A stretch of DNA of 64,000 bases from contig NC_010162.1 of NCBI RefSeq assembly GCF_000067165.1, positions 12,884,501 to 12,948,500 on the forward strand, read 5' to 3'. This document shows, piece after piece, positions 50,233 to 59,001 of this stretch (position 1 is its first letter; every line of letters starts with the position of its first letter). Origin of the DNA: Sorangium cellulosum So ce56 (lineage in GTDB: Bacteria; Myxococcota_A; Polyangia; Polyangiales; Polyangiaceae). The translations under genes and the position numbers were made by a program. The notes under the pieces were generated by a model. It was given only the letters and a program-made list of their open reading frames with translations, was not told the DNA's origin and made no database searches.

Positions 50233-51789
50233 TCACGCCAGCCTGCCGAGCTCCCGGAACCGCCCGCGCAGGTCGTTGTAGAGCCCCCGGTACACCGCGT
50301 GGATCTCCCGGTACCGCGCCGAGCGCGCCGCGTCCGGCGCGACCCGGGACACGACATGGACGAACGCGTCCGCCGCCTCCTCGACCGACGAGAACAGCCC
50401 CGCGCCCGCCGCGCCGAGCAGCGCCGCGCCGTAGGCCGGGCCCTCGGTCGACGTCGTGATCGCCACCGGCGCCTCGAAGACGTCGGCCATCAGCTGGCGC
50501 CAGAACGGGCTCCGCGCGCCGCCGCCGGTCAGGCGGATCTCGTCGATCGAGACCGCCGCCGCGCCGTTCGTCTGCCCCACGCCGCGCATCAGATCCAGCG
50601 AGTCCGCGAGCCCGAACGTGATGCCCTCCAGCACCGCGCGCGAGAGATCGGCCTTCGTCGTGCGGGCGCTCAGCCCCACGAACGCGCCGCGCGCCGCCGC
50701 GTCGTTGTGCGGCGTGCGCTCGCCCATCAGGTACGGCAGGAAGACGACGCCGCCCGCGCCCGGGCGCGCCGTCGACGCCGTGTCCGAGATGATCTCGTAC
50801 GGATCGACCTTGCGGAGCTCGGCCGCCATGCGCTCGCCGTCGCCGAGGACGTCGCGGTACCAGCGGAGCGCGCCGCCGGCGGCGAGCATCACCCCCATCA
50901 GGTAGAAGCGGCCCGGGACCGCGTGGCAGAAGCTGTGGAGCCGCATCTCGGGCTCCACGATCCACGAGTCGGTGTGCGCCAGGATCACGCCGCTCGTGCC
51001 GACCGACGCCATCGCCCGGCCGGGGCGCACGATGCCGAGCCCCACCGCGCCCGCCGCGTTGTCCGCGGCGCCCCGCACGACGGGGATGCCCGCCGGCAGC
51101 CCCGTCGCGGCCGCGACCTCGGCCGTCAGCTGGCCGAGCGGCGCGTTCGACGGCGCAGACCGCGGGAACACCGCGCGCGGGACGCCGACCGCCGAGAGGA
51201 GCTCGGCGCTGAACGAGCGATCCCCGGGCGAGAACGCCAGCGTGCCGCTCGCGTCGCTGTCGTCCGTCCCGAGCTCGCCCGTCAGCTTCAAGCCCACGAA
51301 ATCCTTCGGCATGAGCACCGCGCGGACGCGGGCGAACGCCTCGGGCTCGTTCGCCCGCAGCCAGAGCAGCTTCGGCAGCGTGAACCCCTCGAGCGCGCGG
51401 TTGCCGACAAGGCGCGCCAGCCCCGCGTCGCCGACCTTCGGGTTCGCGCGGATGGCCTCACACTCGGCCGTGGTGCGCGTGTCGCACCACAGGATCGCAG
51501 GCCGGATGACCGCCTGCGCCTCGTCCAGCAAGACCGCCGAGTGCATCTGCCCCGTCAGCCCGATCGCGCGCACGTCGTCGCGGCGCGGGCCGAGGGCGCG
51601 GGCGAGCTCGCCGAGGGCGCTCAGCGCCGCCGCGGCGAAGTCCTCGGGATCCTGCTCGGCCCACCCGGCGTGCGGCGTGGAGAGCGGGTATTCGCGGTGC
51701 GCCGACGCGACCGCCGCGCCGCGCTCCGTTTCGACTGCGATGGCCTTGAGGCCGCTGGTCCCGACGTCGATTCCGATCACGATGGCCAT
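50233..51789 (-). CDS. xylB: Xylulokinase (FGGY family)
   Basis: A 518-residue FGGY carbohydrate kinase that phosphorylates D-xylulose to xylulose 5-phosphate. Visible motifs: the ATP phosphate-binding DVGTSGLKAIAV (residues 8-19), AEQDPEDFAAAALSAL, GLTGQMHSAVLLD (xylulose-contact region, QMH typical of XylB), ILWCDTRT, LPKLLWLRANEPEAFARV, DDSDASGTLAF, GAADNAAGAVGLGI and SVGTSGVIL, then the C-terminal FGGY signature with RLTGGGARSPFWRQLMADV. Length is normal. It lies 102 bp downstream of a polyol dehydrogenase gene in the same direction, fitting a polyol-to-xylulose-to-pentose-phosphate route. Confidence 0.94.
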   Translation of the reverse strand: MAIVIGIDVGTSGLKAIAVETERGAAVASAHREYPLSTPHAGWAEQDPEDFAAAALSALGELARALGPRRDDVRAIGLTGQMHSAVLLDEAQAVIRPAILWCDTRTTAECEAIRANPKVGDAGLARLVGNRALEGFTLPKLLWLRANEPEAFARVRAVLMPKDFVGLKLTGELGTDDSDASGTLAFSPGDRSFSAELLSAVGVPRAVFPRSAPSNAPLGQLTAEVAAATGLPAGIPVVRGAADNAAGAVGLGIVRPGRAMASVGTSGVILAHTDSWIVEPEMRLHSFCHAVPGRFYLMGVMLAAGGALRWYRDVLGDGERMAAELRKVDPYEIISDTASTARPGAGGVVFLPYLMGERTPHNDAAARGAFVGLSARTTKADLSRAVLEGITFGLADSLDLMRGVGQTNGAAAVSIDEIRLTGGGARSPFWRQLMADVFEAPVAITTSTEGPAYGAALLGAAGAGLFSSVEEAADAFVHVVSRVAPDAARSARYREIHAVYRGLYNDLRGRFRELGRLA

Positions 51790-51891
51790 GGAAAGCGTCC
51801 TTTTTGCAGTTTCGTCTACTTCGGTGATCTTCGTAACGACTCTTAACTAATCGAGAAAATCGTAAGCTTTGTAAGCGCGCAGGCCGCGCGG

Positions 51892-52902
51892 CTAGAACAC
51901 GACCTGGAGCTTCATGGGCGCGGTGCCCCTCTTCATCATCTCGAGGCCGCGCGGGAGCTCCTCGACCGGCATCGCCTCGGAGAGGAGCTTCCTCACGTCG
52001 ATCGCGCCGCGCTCCATCAGCTTGAATGCCCGGTCGTACGTCCGCCTGATCGCGAAGCTGCCGATGATCTCGAGATCGCGCCGGTAGATCTCGAACGGCG
52101 AGATCTCGACCTTGTCCTGCGGCCCACACACGCCGAACACGAGGTACCGGCCGCCGTTCTTGACGTACTGGACCGAGTCGCCGAGCACGCGGGCGATGCC
52201 CGTCGCGTCGATGACGACGTCGAAGCCGTAGGGCGCGATCTTCTTGAGCTTCGCCTGGAGCGCGTTGTCGGCGAGCACCACCTCGGTGGCGCCGTGCTGG
52301 CGGGCGAGGTCGAGCTTCGACTCGACGACGTCGACCACGGTGACCGCGGCGGCGCCGTTCGCGAGGCTCGCCTGGAGGTGGAGCTGGCCGATCGGGCCGG
52401 CGCCGAGGACAAGGACCTCCGAGCCGATCTCGATGCGCGCGCGGTCCTGCCCGAAGACGACGCACGCGAGCGGCTCGCAGAAGGCGGCCTCGCTGAACGA
52501 GACGCGCTCGAAGCGATAACAGTTCTTCGCGGGGACCCGGACGAGCTCGGCGAAGCCGCCGTCGCGCGTCACGCCCACCGCGTTCCACTTCAGGCAGTGG
52601 TTCTGCCGGTTGATCATGCAGAAGTGGCACTCTTCGCAGGTCACCGTCGGGTCGACCATCACCCGATCGCCGGGCCGGAGGCCCTCGACCTCGTCGCCCA
52701 CCGCCGCCACCTCGCCGGCGAGCTCGTGCCCGGGGATCAGCGGGAAGGTCGGGAAGAAGTCGCCCTCCCAGATGTGCACGTCGGTGCCGCAGATGCCGCA
52801 CGCCTTCGCGCGGACGAGGACGTCGCGCGGGCCGATCTGCGGCGGGGCGACGTCGTGGCGAACGGCGATCTTCTTCACGGCTTCGAGCACGGCAGCCTTC
52901 AT
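51892..52902 (-). CDS. Zinc-dependent medium-chain polyol dehydrogenase
   Basis: A 336-residue MDR-family dehydrogenase of the sorbitol/xylitol type. Start 52902 has AAGGAGGG eight bases upstream. Catalytic-zinc ligands are in ACGICGTDVH and GHELAG; the structural-zinc site is the four-cysteine block CEECHFCMINRQNHC; the cofactor-binding fold shows VLGAGPIGQL with VVDVVESKLDLA, the terminal Asp of the second strand suggesting NAD preference. It would oxidise a sugar alcohol (for example xylitol or sorbitol) to a ketose that xylulokinase then phosphorylates, when xylulose is the product. No transporter is adjacent. Confidence 0.9.
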   Translation of the reverse strand: MKAAVLEAVKKIAVRHDVAPPQIGPRDVLVRAKACGICGTDVHIWEGDFFPTFPLIPGHELAGEVAAVGDEVEGLRPGDRVMVDPTVTCEECHFCMINRQNHCLKWNAVGVTRDGGFAELVRVPAKNCYRFERVSFSEAAFCEPLACVVFGQDRARIEIGSEVLVLGAGPIGQLHLQASLANGAAAVTVVDVVESKLDLARQHGATEVVLADNALQAKLKKIAPYGFDVVIDATGIARVLGDSVQYVKNGGRYLVFGVCGPQDKVEISPFEIYRRDLEIIGSFAIRRTYDRAFKLMERGAIDVRKLLSEAMPVEELPRGLEMMKRGTAPMKLQVVF

Positions 52903-53053
52903 GCGAGACCCTCCTTGGGAAGGTCGCATAAGCGGGCCAGCGCCGCGCGTCGAGGGTCGAGGGCTGCCGGCCGCGCCCGCGGCGCCTCGCGGCGCCGGGG
53001 ACCGCCCCGCGCGGCGTCGCACGACGTCGCGCAGGGCGGCCTGACGCGGGATG

Positions 53054-54052
53054 TCAGGACTTCGTGGCCGGCTTGGACGGGGAGATCGTGCGCCAGAGGA
53101 ACGCGTAGACGTCCATCAGATCGCGCGGGGCGAGGCCGCGCTCGCGCAGGCGCCGCTCGAGCTCGCGCGCCAGCGATTGCATCCGGACATACCCCTCGGC
53201 GCTCGGCGCGCGATCGTAGGCGAGATCGAAGCCGAGCACGGCGGCCTGCTTCTCGTAGAAGGAGGGCTTCACGAAGACGTGCTCGCCCGGGTAGACGAGC
53301 GCGCCGAGGATCGTGACGAGCGGCCACGTGACGACCTTGGCCGCGGCGAGCACGCCGGCCAGCCGGTCGAAGCGCGCGGCGTAGTCGCCCGCGCCATAGA
53401 GGAGATCCACGACCGCCTCGGCGTAGGCGCGGTGGTGCTCGGCCGGCATCTTGTTGAAGGGGATGAGATCGCCGAGGGGGTGCAGGAGGCCGGTCGCGGC
53501 CTTGTGGACCTTGGTGATCCGCTCCATGAAATCGTTCAGGTTGCCCGCCGCGAGCAGCGCCTCGAGCTCGCCCTTGGCGAGGAGCGCGCGCGCGGTCTCG
53601 ATGGCGCCCTGCTTGAAGGCCTTGCTCTTCTTCTTCCCCCCGCTCGCCGGGCCCTCGGCCCCCTCGCCCCCGGCGGCGCCTCGTTCCTCGGCGATGAACT
53701 GCGGACCCCCGAACCCACCCTCGAACTGCGACTCGAAGCTCGCGACCTGCTCGTCGAAGCTCGTGACCGGCGGCGCGACGACGCGGGCGCGCTGCTTCTT
53801 GGCGGCGGCCGACGGCCGGTCACGGAGACCGCGGATCCTGGCCTCGAGCGCGCTCGCCTCGTCGTCGCCGAGCTGCACCGGCTCGAGCTTCGACCAGAAA
53901 GCCTTGGCGATGGAGTGATTGAGGCCATCCTCGAAATCGTAGAAGCGCTTTTCGTCGCGCTCCTCGACGAGGTATCCGAGTCCCCATTGGGGACACCCCG
54001 GGTGCTTGACGATGATCGGGGCCGAGGGTTCCGTTGAACGAGAGGTCGCCAT
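53054..54052 (-). CDS. Conserved hypothetical protein with DUF3553-like N terminus
   Basis: A 332-residue cytoplasmic protein. The first 70 residues (IIVKHPGCPQWGLGYLVEER, FYDFEDGLNHSIAKAFWSKL) have the compact Tudor/SH3-like pattern of DUF3553-type modules: V-x-H-P-x-(W/F)-G-x-G. After a Lys/Ala/Gly linker, residues about 150-330 are an alpha-helical domain (AFKQGAIETARALLAKGELEA, FDRLAGVLAAAKVVTWPLVT, PSFYEKQAAVLGFDLAY, DVYAFLWRTI). Homologues with this layout are frequent in myxobacteria, without known function. Its start lies 113 bp downstream of the LON-domain gene in the same direction. Confidence 0.78.
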   Translation of the reverse strand: MATSRSTEPSAPIIVKHPGCPQWGLGYLVEERDEKRFYDFEDGLNHSIAKAFWSKLEPVQLGDDEASALEARIRGLRDRPSAAAKKQRARVVAPPVTSFDEQVASFESQFEGGFGGPQFIAEERGAAGGEGAEGPASGGKKKSKAFKQGAIETARALLAKGELEALLAAGNLNDFMERITKVHKAATGLLHPLGDLIPFNKMPAEHHRAYAEAVVDLLYGAGDYAARFDRLAGVLAAAKVVTWPLVTILGALVYPGEHVFVKPSFYEKQAAVLGFDLAYDRAPSAEGYVRMQSLARELERRLRERGLAPRDLMDVYAFLWRTISPSKPATKS

Positions 54053-54165
54053 AGGCGGCGCAGCCTACTCGATCTTGGGACGACCGCATCCGCCCCGGAG
54101 CCCCTTCTGGACCCGTGTTCAGGTGCGCCGCGCGGGCCCATGCGGGCAGGCCGGCGCTTCGGGTC

Positions 54166-54831
54166 TCAGTTGACGTCGCGCGCCGCCGAGGCGAGCGCGA
54201 GCTGCTGGAGCGCGAGCGCCTCGGTCACGCGGCGCACCCGCGCGACGACGTCGAGGGTCTCCAGCACCGCCTGCCGCTCCCGCGCGTCGAGGATGAGGTG
54301 GTGGGCGCAGAGATCCGCGACGAGCGACGTGGCCGCGTCGCGCGGCAGCCGGAACTCGAAATTGCTGTCCCTATCGCGGACGAGCGCCGCGAACGAGGCC
54401 GCGGTGGAGATGAGCGCGGCGTGATCCTGGGCCGGGACCTCCCCGGGCTCGTCCTCGAGGAGCGTCGCCGCGGCCGTGCGGTACGGCGGCACGAACGGGC
54501 GCTCCGCCAGGCGGACCCGGGCGCGGCCCCGCAGCATGATGTTGTAGCGGCCCCCGGGCAGCTCGGCGTGATCGATGATCTCGCCGGCGCCGGCCACCTG
54601 CGCGATGGCCGGGTGGCCGTGCGCGTCGAGCGCGCGGGGGTCCGTGATGAGGACGACGGAGAGGATGCGGTGCGTCCCGAGGGCGTCGCGCACGAGCGCC
54701 CGGTAGCGCGGCTCGAAGATGTGGAGCGGCAGCAGGGCGCCGGGGAAGAGCACCGTCTGCGGCAGCGGGAACAGCGGCAGCTCGGGCAATGCCGCACTGA
54801 GGTCGCCCGGGCGCGGAGGCGTCGTGTCCAC
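54166..54831 (-). CDS. LON substrate-binding-domain protein
   Basis: A 221-residue protein with the N-terminal domain of Lon protease but no ATPase or protease part. Signatures are LPLFPLPQTVLFPGALLPLH, IFEPRYRALVRDAL, the strand GRILSVVLITDP region (here HRILSVVLITDP), AGAGEIIDHAELPGGRYNIM and LRGRARVRL. Stand-alone LON-domain proteins (YcaC/Rv2715-like) are widespread; their role is unclear, possibly substrate recognition. GTG 54831 is the best-placed start (VDTTPPRPGD), but it has no ribosome binding site; ATGs at 54882 and 54888 are alternatives. It is followed by the DUF3553-like gene. Confidence 0.85.
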   Translation of the reverse strand: MDTTPPRPGDLSAALPELPLFPLPQTVLFPGALLPLHIFEPRYRALVRDALGTHRILSVVLITDPRALDAHGHPAIAQVAGAGEIIDHAELPGGRYNIMLRGRARVRLAERPFVPPYRTAAATLLEDEPGEVPAQDHAALISTAASFAALVRDRDSNFEFRLPRDAATSLVADLCAHHLILDARERQAVLETLDVVARVRRVTEALALQQLALASAARDVN

Positions 54832-54965
54832 GGGCCGCAGGGTAGCACGCGGGGGGGTCGGGTGTGGCGGCGCCACGCACATCCACATCGGGCTCGGCAG
54901 TCCGCCGTCCCCTTCGCGTCGCGCGTCCTGGTCGCGCGTCCTGCGGAGGCGAGCGCGGCGCGCCG

Positions 54966-55652
54966 TCAGCCGAACATCTCGATGGCCGAGCCGGTGACGG
55001 CGTCGGGGGCGTCGAGCGCGGCGTACACGAGGAGCCGCGCCACCTCGTCGGCGCTCATCTGCGGGGGGAACCCGCTCCCGACGAGCATGTCGGTGTCGAC
55101 CGAGCCGGGGAGCACGGCGACGGACTGGAGCCCCGTCCCGCGCAGCTCCTCGGCCAGGCTCTTCGAGAGGCCGATGAGGCCCCACTTGGACGCGGCGTAC
55201 GAGGCGTTGCCGGGGCACGCGAGGGTCGAGGAGATGCTGCCGACGTGGACGAGGCGGCCGCGCCCCTGCTTCAGCATGGCCGGGAGGAACGCGCGCGAGA
55301 TGAGGAAGGGGCCGCGGAGGTTGACCGCGATCACCTCGTCCCAGGCGGCGGGCGCGGTCTCGTGGACCTTCGCGCCGCGGCTCACGATGCCGGCGTTGTT
55401 CACGACGACGCGGGGCGCGCCGAGCCACGCCACCACCTCGGCGGAGGCGCGCGCCACCTGCTCCTCGGAGGCAACGTCGCAGGGGACCGGGAGCGCGGCG
55501 ACGTCGAGGCGGCGGACCTCGTCGGTGACCTCGTCGAGGCGCGGGCTCGGCGGGCCGAGCAGCGCGATGGAGAGGCCGCGGCGCGCGAGCGCGAGCGCCG
55601 TCGCCCGGCCGATCCCGCGGCTCGGCCCGGTGACGACCGCGACGTCGGTCAC
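54966..55652 (-). CDS. Short-chain dehydrogenase/reductase
   Basis: A 228-residue classical SDR. Cofactor site TGPSRGIGRATALALARRG (TGxxxGIG), NNAG (VVVNNAGIV), catalytic Ser in VGSISSTLACPG and Tyr-x-x-x-Lys in SYAASKWGL, followed by PGSVDTDM. All catalytic residues are present. The GTG start at 55652 overlaps the GTP-cyclohydrolase stop by four bases. Tight coupling to folE suggests that it may reduce a pterin (dihydromonapterin/pteridine reductase-like role), but the usual pteridine-reductase TGxxxRxG motif is not seen, so this is only a contextual guess. Confidence 0.88.
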   Translation of the reverse strand: MTDVAVVTGPSRGIGRATALALARRGLSIALLGPPSPRLDEVTDEVRRLDVAALPVPCDVASEEQVARASAEVVAWLGAPRVVVNNAGIVSRGAKVHETAPAAWDEVIAVNLRGPFLISRAFLPAMLKQGRGRLVHVGSISSTLACPGNASYAASKWGLIGLSKSLAEELRGTGLQSVAVLPGSVDTDMLVGSGFPPQMSADEVARLLVYAALDAPDAVTGSAIEMFG

Positions 55653-56224
55653 GCCCTCCCCCCGGAGAGCGCGGCGAGGGCGAGATCGCGCTCGGGGCCT
55701 GGCTCGGCGAGCTCGCCGGCGGCGGCGACGGTCTCGATGAGGGCGCCCGCCTTGCGCTCGCCGCGGGCGATGAGGCACGTGTGCGTCAGCGTGAGCTTGC
55801 ACAGCGCGCCGCGCGCGCCGAGCTCGCGGACCAGGAGCTCGACGAGCTGCCCGCCGATGCGCTCCTGCAGCGTCAGCCGCCGCGCGAGCGCGTCGAGGAC
55901 GTGCGCGAGCGTGCCGATGCCGGCGACCCGCGCGCCCGGCAGGTAGACGATGATGCCGGTGCCGTGCCCCGGCAGCAGGTGGTGCGGGCACATCGTGGTC
56001 ACGGCGAGGTCGCGGGCGACGACGAGGCCGCGCTCGAAGGGGCCTGTCTCCATGGCGCCCTCGCGGAGCACCGCGGCCGCGTCGATGGCCTCGCCCTCGA
56101 TCAGGTCGTCGGCCCACGCGTCGGCGACCCGCTCGCCCGTGCCCGCGAGGTCCCCCTCGACGTCGCGCCCGAGGGCGCGGAGGAACTCCTCGATGGCCCA
56201 CGCCGCTCTCTTCCGATCGATCAC
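55649..56224 (-). CDS. folE: GTP cyclohydrolase I
   Basis: A 191-residue enzyme that converts GTP to 7,8-dihydroneopterin triphosphate, first step of folate and other pterin pathways. The zinc and catalytic core is recognisable: TTMCPHHLLPGHGTGIIVYLP (Cys and His-His), IGTLAHVLDALARRLTLQERI (Q-E-R family signature) and LTHTCLIARGERK (second Cys ligand; most homologues have a His in place of the first Thr region, H-x-C, here H-T-C). GTG 56224 is the likely start as no ATG is in frame near the domain. It lies 11 bp behind DUF2203 and overlaps the SDR gene. Confidence 0.88.
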   Translation of the reverse strand: MIDRKRAAWAIEEFLRALGRDVEGDLAGTGERVADAWADDLIEGEAIDAAAVLREGAMETGPFERGLVVARDLAVTTMCPHHLLPGHGTGIIVYLPGARVAGIGTLAHVLDALARRLTLQERIGGQLVELLVRELGARGALCKLTLTHTCLIARGERKAGALIETVAAAGELAEPGPERDLALAALSGGRA

Positions 56225-56235
56225 TGGGGGCCTCG

Positions 56236-56685
56236 TCAGTTGAGCAGCTGCCGGCGCCTCTCGGCGGTGATCGGCTTGCGCCCGGCGTAGCCGGCCTCGA
56301 GCCCGTGGTAGTGCTCCACGGCCGGCTCGCCGTAGCGCCAGCAGAGCCAGACGAGGGCGCCGTCGAGGCGCCCGTAGAAGTCGCAGAGGCCGATCCGCTG
56401 GTCCTTCACGACGACCCCGAGCTCCTCGATCTCCTGCCACCCGGACTCGTACGCGGCGATCTTCTCCGAGAGCTCGCGCTCCCGGGCCCGCGCCAGCTCG
56501 CTGCCGTTGCGCGCCATCTCGATGAGCTGATCGGGCGTCGCGGCCGGGCTCTGCACGGCCTGCACGAGCTCCTGCCAGCAGCGCTCGACGTCGCTCGCCA
56601 GGGCGAGCTGCCGGCCGATCATCGACGAGAGCCGCGGGACGAGCGCGTTCGCCTCTTCGATCGTCCAGATGCGGGAGGTGCTCAC
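56236..56685 (-). CDS. DUF2203-family protein
   Basis: A 149-residue cytoplasmic protein with the DUF2203 features: an N-terminal W-T-(I/V)-E-E-A-N-A-L-V-P-x-L helix (IWTIEEANALVPRLSSMI), a long charged helix in the middle (RARERELSEKIAAYESGWQEIEELG), and the C-terminal segment GLCDFYGRLDGALVWLCWRYGE followed by YHGLEAGYAGRKPI. The conserved GLxDF and LCWRxGE motifs are clear. Function is unknown in all members I know. It is the first gene of the folE operon here. Confidence 0.9.
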   Translation of the reverse strand: MSTSRIWTIEEANALVPRLSSMIGRQLALASDVERCWQELVQAVQSPAATPDQLIEMARNGSELARARERELSEKIAAYESGWQEIEELGVVVKDQRIGLCDFYGRLDGALVWLCWRYGEPAVEHYHGLEAGYAGRKPITAERRRQLLN

Positions 56686-56982
56686 GGGACCTCACCTGAA
56701 GGGCGTCGCGACGACCCGGTCATGCAGGGCCGGTAAGCGGAGGAGAGTGCGGTGTCAAGGGCTTCTACGGAAGGAGCCGCCGCGCGCGCAGCATGCGGCG
56801 GGCGCGCGCTCGGTCGGGCGTGCGGGCGTGCGGCCGGTGCAGGCGCGCCCTCGCGAACGACAGCCAGCGTGGCCGCGATCACCTGCGTCGCGCCCTTCCT
56901 CTCCACTCGGCAATGTGTTGCGCGCGGCGTTCTGCAAGCGATAAGCTCGCGCGGCGATCCTGTCGGATTGCGAGGCCGCCGC

Positions 56983-57828
56983 ATGCGACTCCGGACGATG
57001 TCGGGCATCAAGCTGTCGAATTGGCTCCTTGGCGGCTGGAGCGGGCTCGTCCTCCTCTACCTGTATCTGCCGATCCTGCTCCTCGTCGCCTACTCGTTCA
57101 ACGACTCGCGGATGAGCGTGGTGTGGGAGGGGTTCACCTTCAAATGGTATCGGCAGCTCTTCGATGAGCTCGTCGCCCACCTGGGCGACGAGCGGCGGTC
57201 GCCGCTCATCGAGTCGCTGAGCAACAGCGTGATCATCGCCGCGATCACGACGGCGTTCTCGGTCGCCCTCGGCACGGCGGGCGCCTTCCTGCTCTACCGG
57301 TACAGGTTCCCCGCGCTCCGGTCGATCACGACGCTGATCTTCATTCCGATGATCATCCCGGAGATCATCATGGGGATCAGCCTGCTCATCTTCTTCAAGA
57401 CGGTGGAGCTCGATCTCGGCTTCACGACGGTCATCATCTCGCACGTCACCTTCTGTTTCCCGTTCGTGCTGATCGCCGTCCAGGCGCGGCTCGCGGGGCT
57501 CGATCCGTCGCTCGAGGAGGCCGCCCTGGACCTCGGGGCGACGCCGCTCAAGGCGTTCTTCCTGATCATGGTGCCTTACCTTCTGCCCGCGATCATCTCC
57601 GGTGCGCTGATGTCGTTCACGCTGTCGATGGACGAGCTCATCGTCACCTACTTCACCCGCGGGCCCAAGTCCGAGACATTGCCGATCAAGGTGTTCGGCA
57701 TGGCGAAGGTCGGTCTGAACCCGATGCTGAACACGATCTCGACGGTGTTCATCGCAGCGACTGCGATGCTCGTCGTGGTCGCCGAGTCGCTGAAGGGCAC
57801 CGCGAGGCGGCTCCCCGACGAGGGCTGA
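56983..57828 (+). CDS. potC: Spermidine/putrescine ABC transporter permease (PotC type)
   Basis: A 281-residue inner-membrane permease. Six membrane helices are seen, beginning LVLLYLYLPILLLVAYSFND, and the EAA loop is EEAALDLGATPLKAFFLIMVP. The segments YSFNDSRMSVVWEGFTFKWY and LSMDELIVTYFTRGPKSETLPIKVF are highly characteristic of PotC. Start 56983 is favoured by a GAGG eight bases upstream; ATG 56998 is five codons further. It is the first of four importer genes (C, D, B, A), an unusual order compared with potABCD. Confidence 0.92.
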   Translation: MRLRTMSGIKLSNWLLGGWSGLVLLYLYLPILLLVAYSFNDSRMSVVWEGFTFKWYRQLFDELVAHLGDERRSPLIESLSNSVIIAAITTAFSVALGTAGAFLLYRYRFPALRSITTLIFIPMIIPEIIMGISLLIFFKTVELDLGFTTVIISHVTFCFPFVLIAVQARLAGLDPSLEEAALDLGATPLKAFFLIMVPYLLPAIISGALMSFTLSMDELIVTYFTRGPKSETLPIKVFGMAKVGLNPMLNTISTVFIAATAMLVVVAESLKGTARRLPDEG

Positions 57829-57893
57829 AGGGGAGCGGCGCGCGGCGCGAACGCGGGGGCCTGCGCCGGCGCAGGCGAGACAAGGAAAGGCCA

Positions 57894-58988
57894 ATGAAAC
57901 GCATCTCAGCGCTCTTGATACTGATGTTCGTCCCGCTCCTCTGCCTCCTCGGCTGCGGGAAGAAGGAGAGCCCGGCGCCGCAGCAGGCGGCCGCCTCGGG
58001 GAGCGCCCCGGCGCCCGAGCCGAAGCCCGGCGACGAGCTCAACCTCTTCGGGTGGTCCGAGTACGTCCCGCAGGAGGTCCTGGACGGCTTCACGAAGGAG
58101 ACGGGGATCAAGGTCAACTACGAGACCTTCGCCTCGAACGAGGAGATGCTGTCGAAGCTCCTCGCGGGGAGCACCCGGTACGACCTCATCCAGCCATCGG
58201 AGTACGCGGTCGAGGCGCTCATCCGGCAGAAGAAGCTGCAGCTGCTCGATCAAACGCGCATCCCGAACCTGAAGAACATCGCGCCCGCGTTCAGGAACCA
58301 GCCGCACGACCCGGAGCTCAAGTACTCGGTCCCGTGGATGGGCACCGTCGTGGGCATCGTCGTCAACACCCAGAAGGTGAAGGAGCCCGTGAAGGGCTTC
58401 AAGGACGTGTTCCAGCCGAAGTACAAGGGGCGCATCGTGGCCCTGAACGACAACCGGGAGATGGTCTCCTGGGTCATGGTGACGATGGGGATGAACGCCA
58501 ACGACGTCACGCCCGAGAACCTCGCGAAGATCAAGCCGACCCTGGCGGAGTGGATCAAGCTCGTGAAGGTGTTCGACTCCGACAGCCCGAAGACGGCGCT
58601 GCTCAACGGCGACGTCGACATCGGCGTCGTCTGGAGCGGGGAGGCGGCCCTGCTCTACCAGGAGGACAAGGACAAGTTCCAGTTCGTCCTGCCGCTGGAG
58701 GGGACGCACAAGGCGATCGACAGCCTGGTGATCCCCGACAGCGCCCAGAACAAGATCGGCGCGGAGATGTTCATGAACTACATCCTCCGCCCCGAGGTCA
58801 GCAAGATCATCTCGGACAAGTTCCCCTACACGAACCCGAACGCGGAGGCGCGCAAGCTGCTCACGCCGGAGCAGCTCGCGAACCCGGCGAGCTACCCGCC
58901 GCTCGCGGGGATGGAGACGTTCCACGACATCGGCAAGGTGGCCGCGGACGTGGACAAGCTGGTGACCGACCTCAAGGCGTCGCAGTGA
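57894..58988 (+). CDS. potD: Spermidine/putrescine-binding lipoprotein (PotD/PotF type)
   Basis: A 364-residue solute-binding lipoprotein. Start 57894 follows AAGGAAAG; signal peptide with lipobox LLGC (Cys21). The mature protein shows the polyamine-binding family strands LNLFGWSEYVPQEVLDGF, VNYETFASNEEMLSKLLAG, YDLIQPSEYAVEALI, YSVPWMGTVVGIVVN, LNDNREMVSWVM, WSGEAALLYQ and the C-terminal FPYTNPNAEARKLL. The Trp-Ser-Glu near the ligand cleft and the acid pair in DIGVVWSGE fit a cationic ligand. It lies 65 bp after potC and 13 bp before potB. Confidence 0.94.
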   Translation: MKRISALLILMFVPLLCLLGCGKKESPAPQQAAASGSAPAPEPKPGDELNLFGWSEYVPQEVLDGFTKETGIKVNYETFASNEEMLSKLLAGSTRYDLIQPSEYAVEALIRQKKLQLLDQTRIPNLKNIAPAFRNQPHDPELKYSVPWMGTVVGIVVNTQKVKEPVKGFKDVFQPKYKGRIVALNDNREMVSWVMVTMGMNANDVTPENLAKIKPTLAEWIKLVKVFDSDSPKTALLNGDVDIGVVWSGEAALLYQEDKDKFQFVLPLEGTHKAIDSLVIPDSAQNKIGAEMFMNYILRPEVSKIISDKFPYTNPNAEARKLLTPEQLANPASYPPLAGMETFHDIGKVAADVDKLVTDLKASQ

Positions 58989-59001
58989 GCGGCGGGGCGT
59001 C

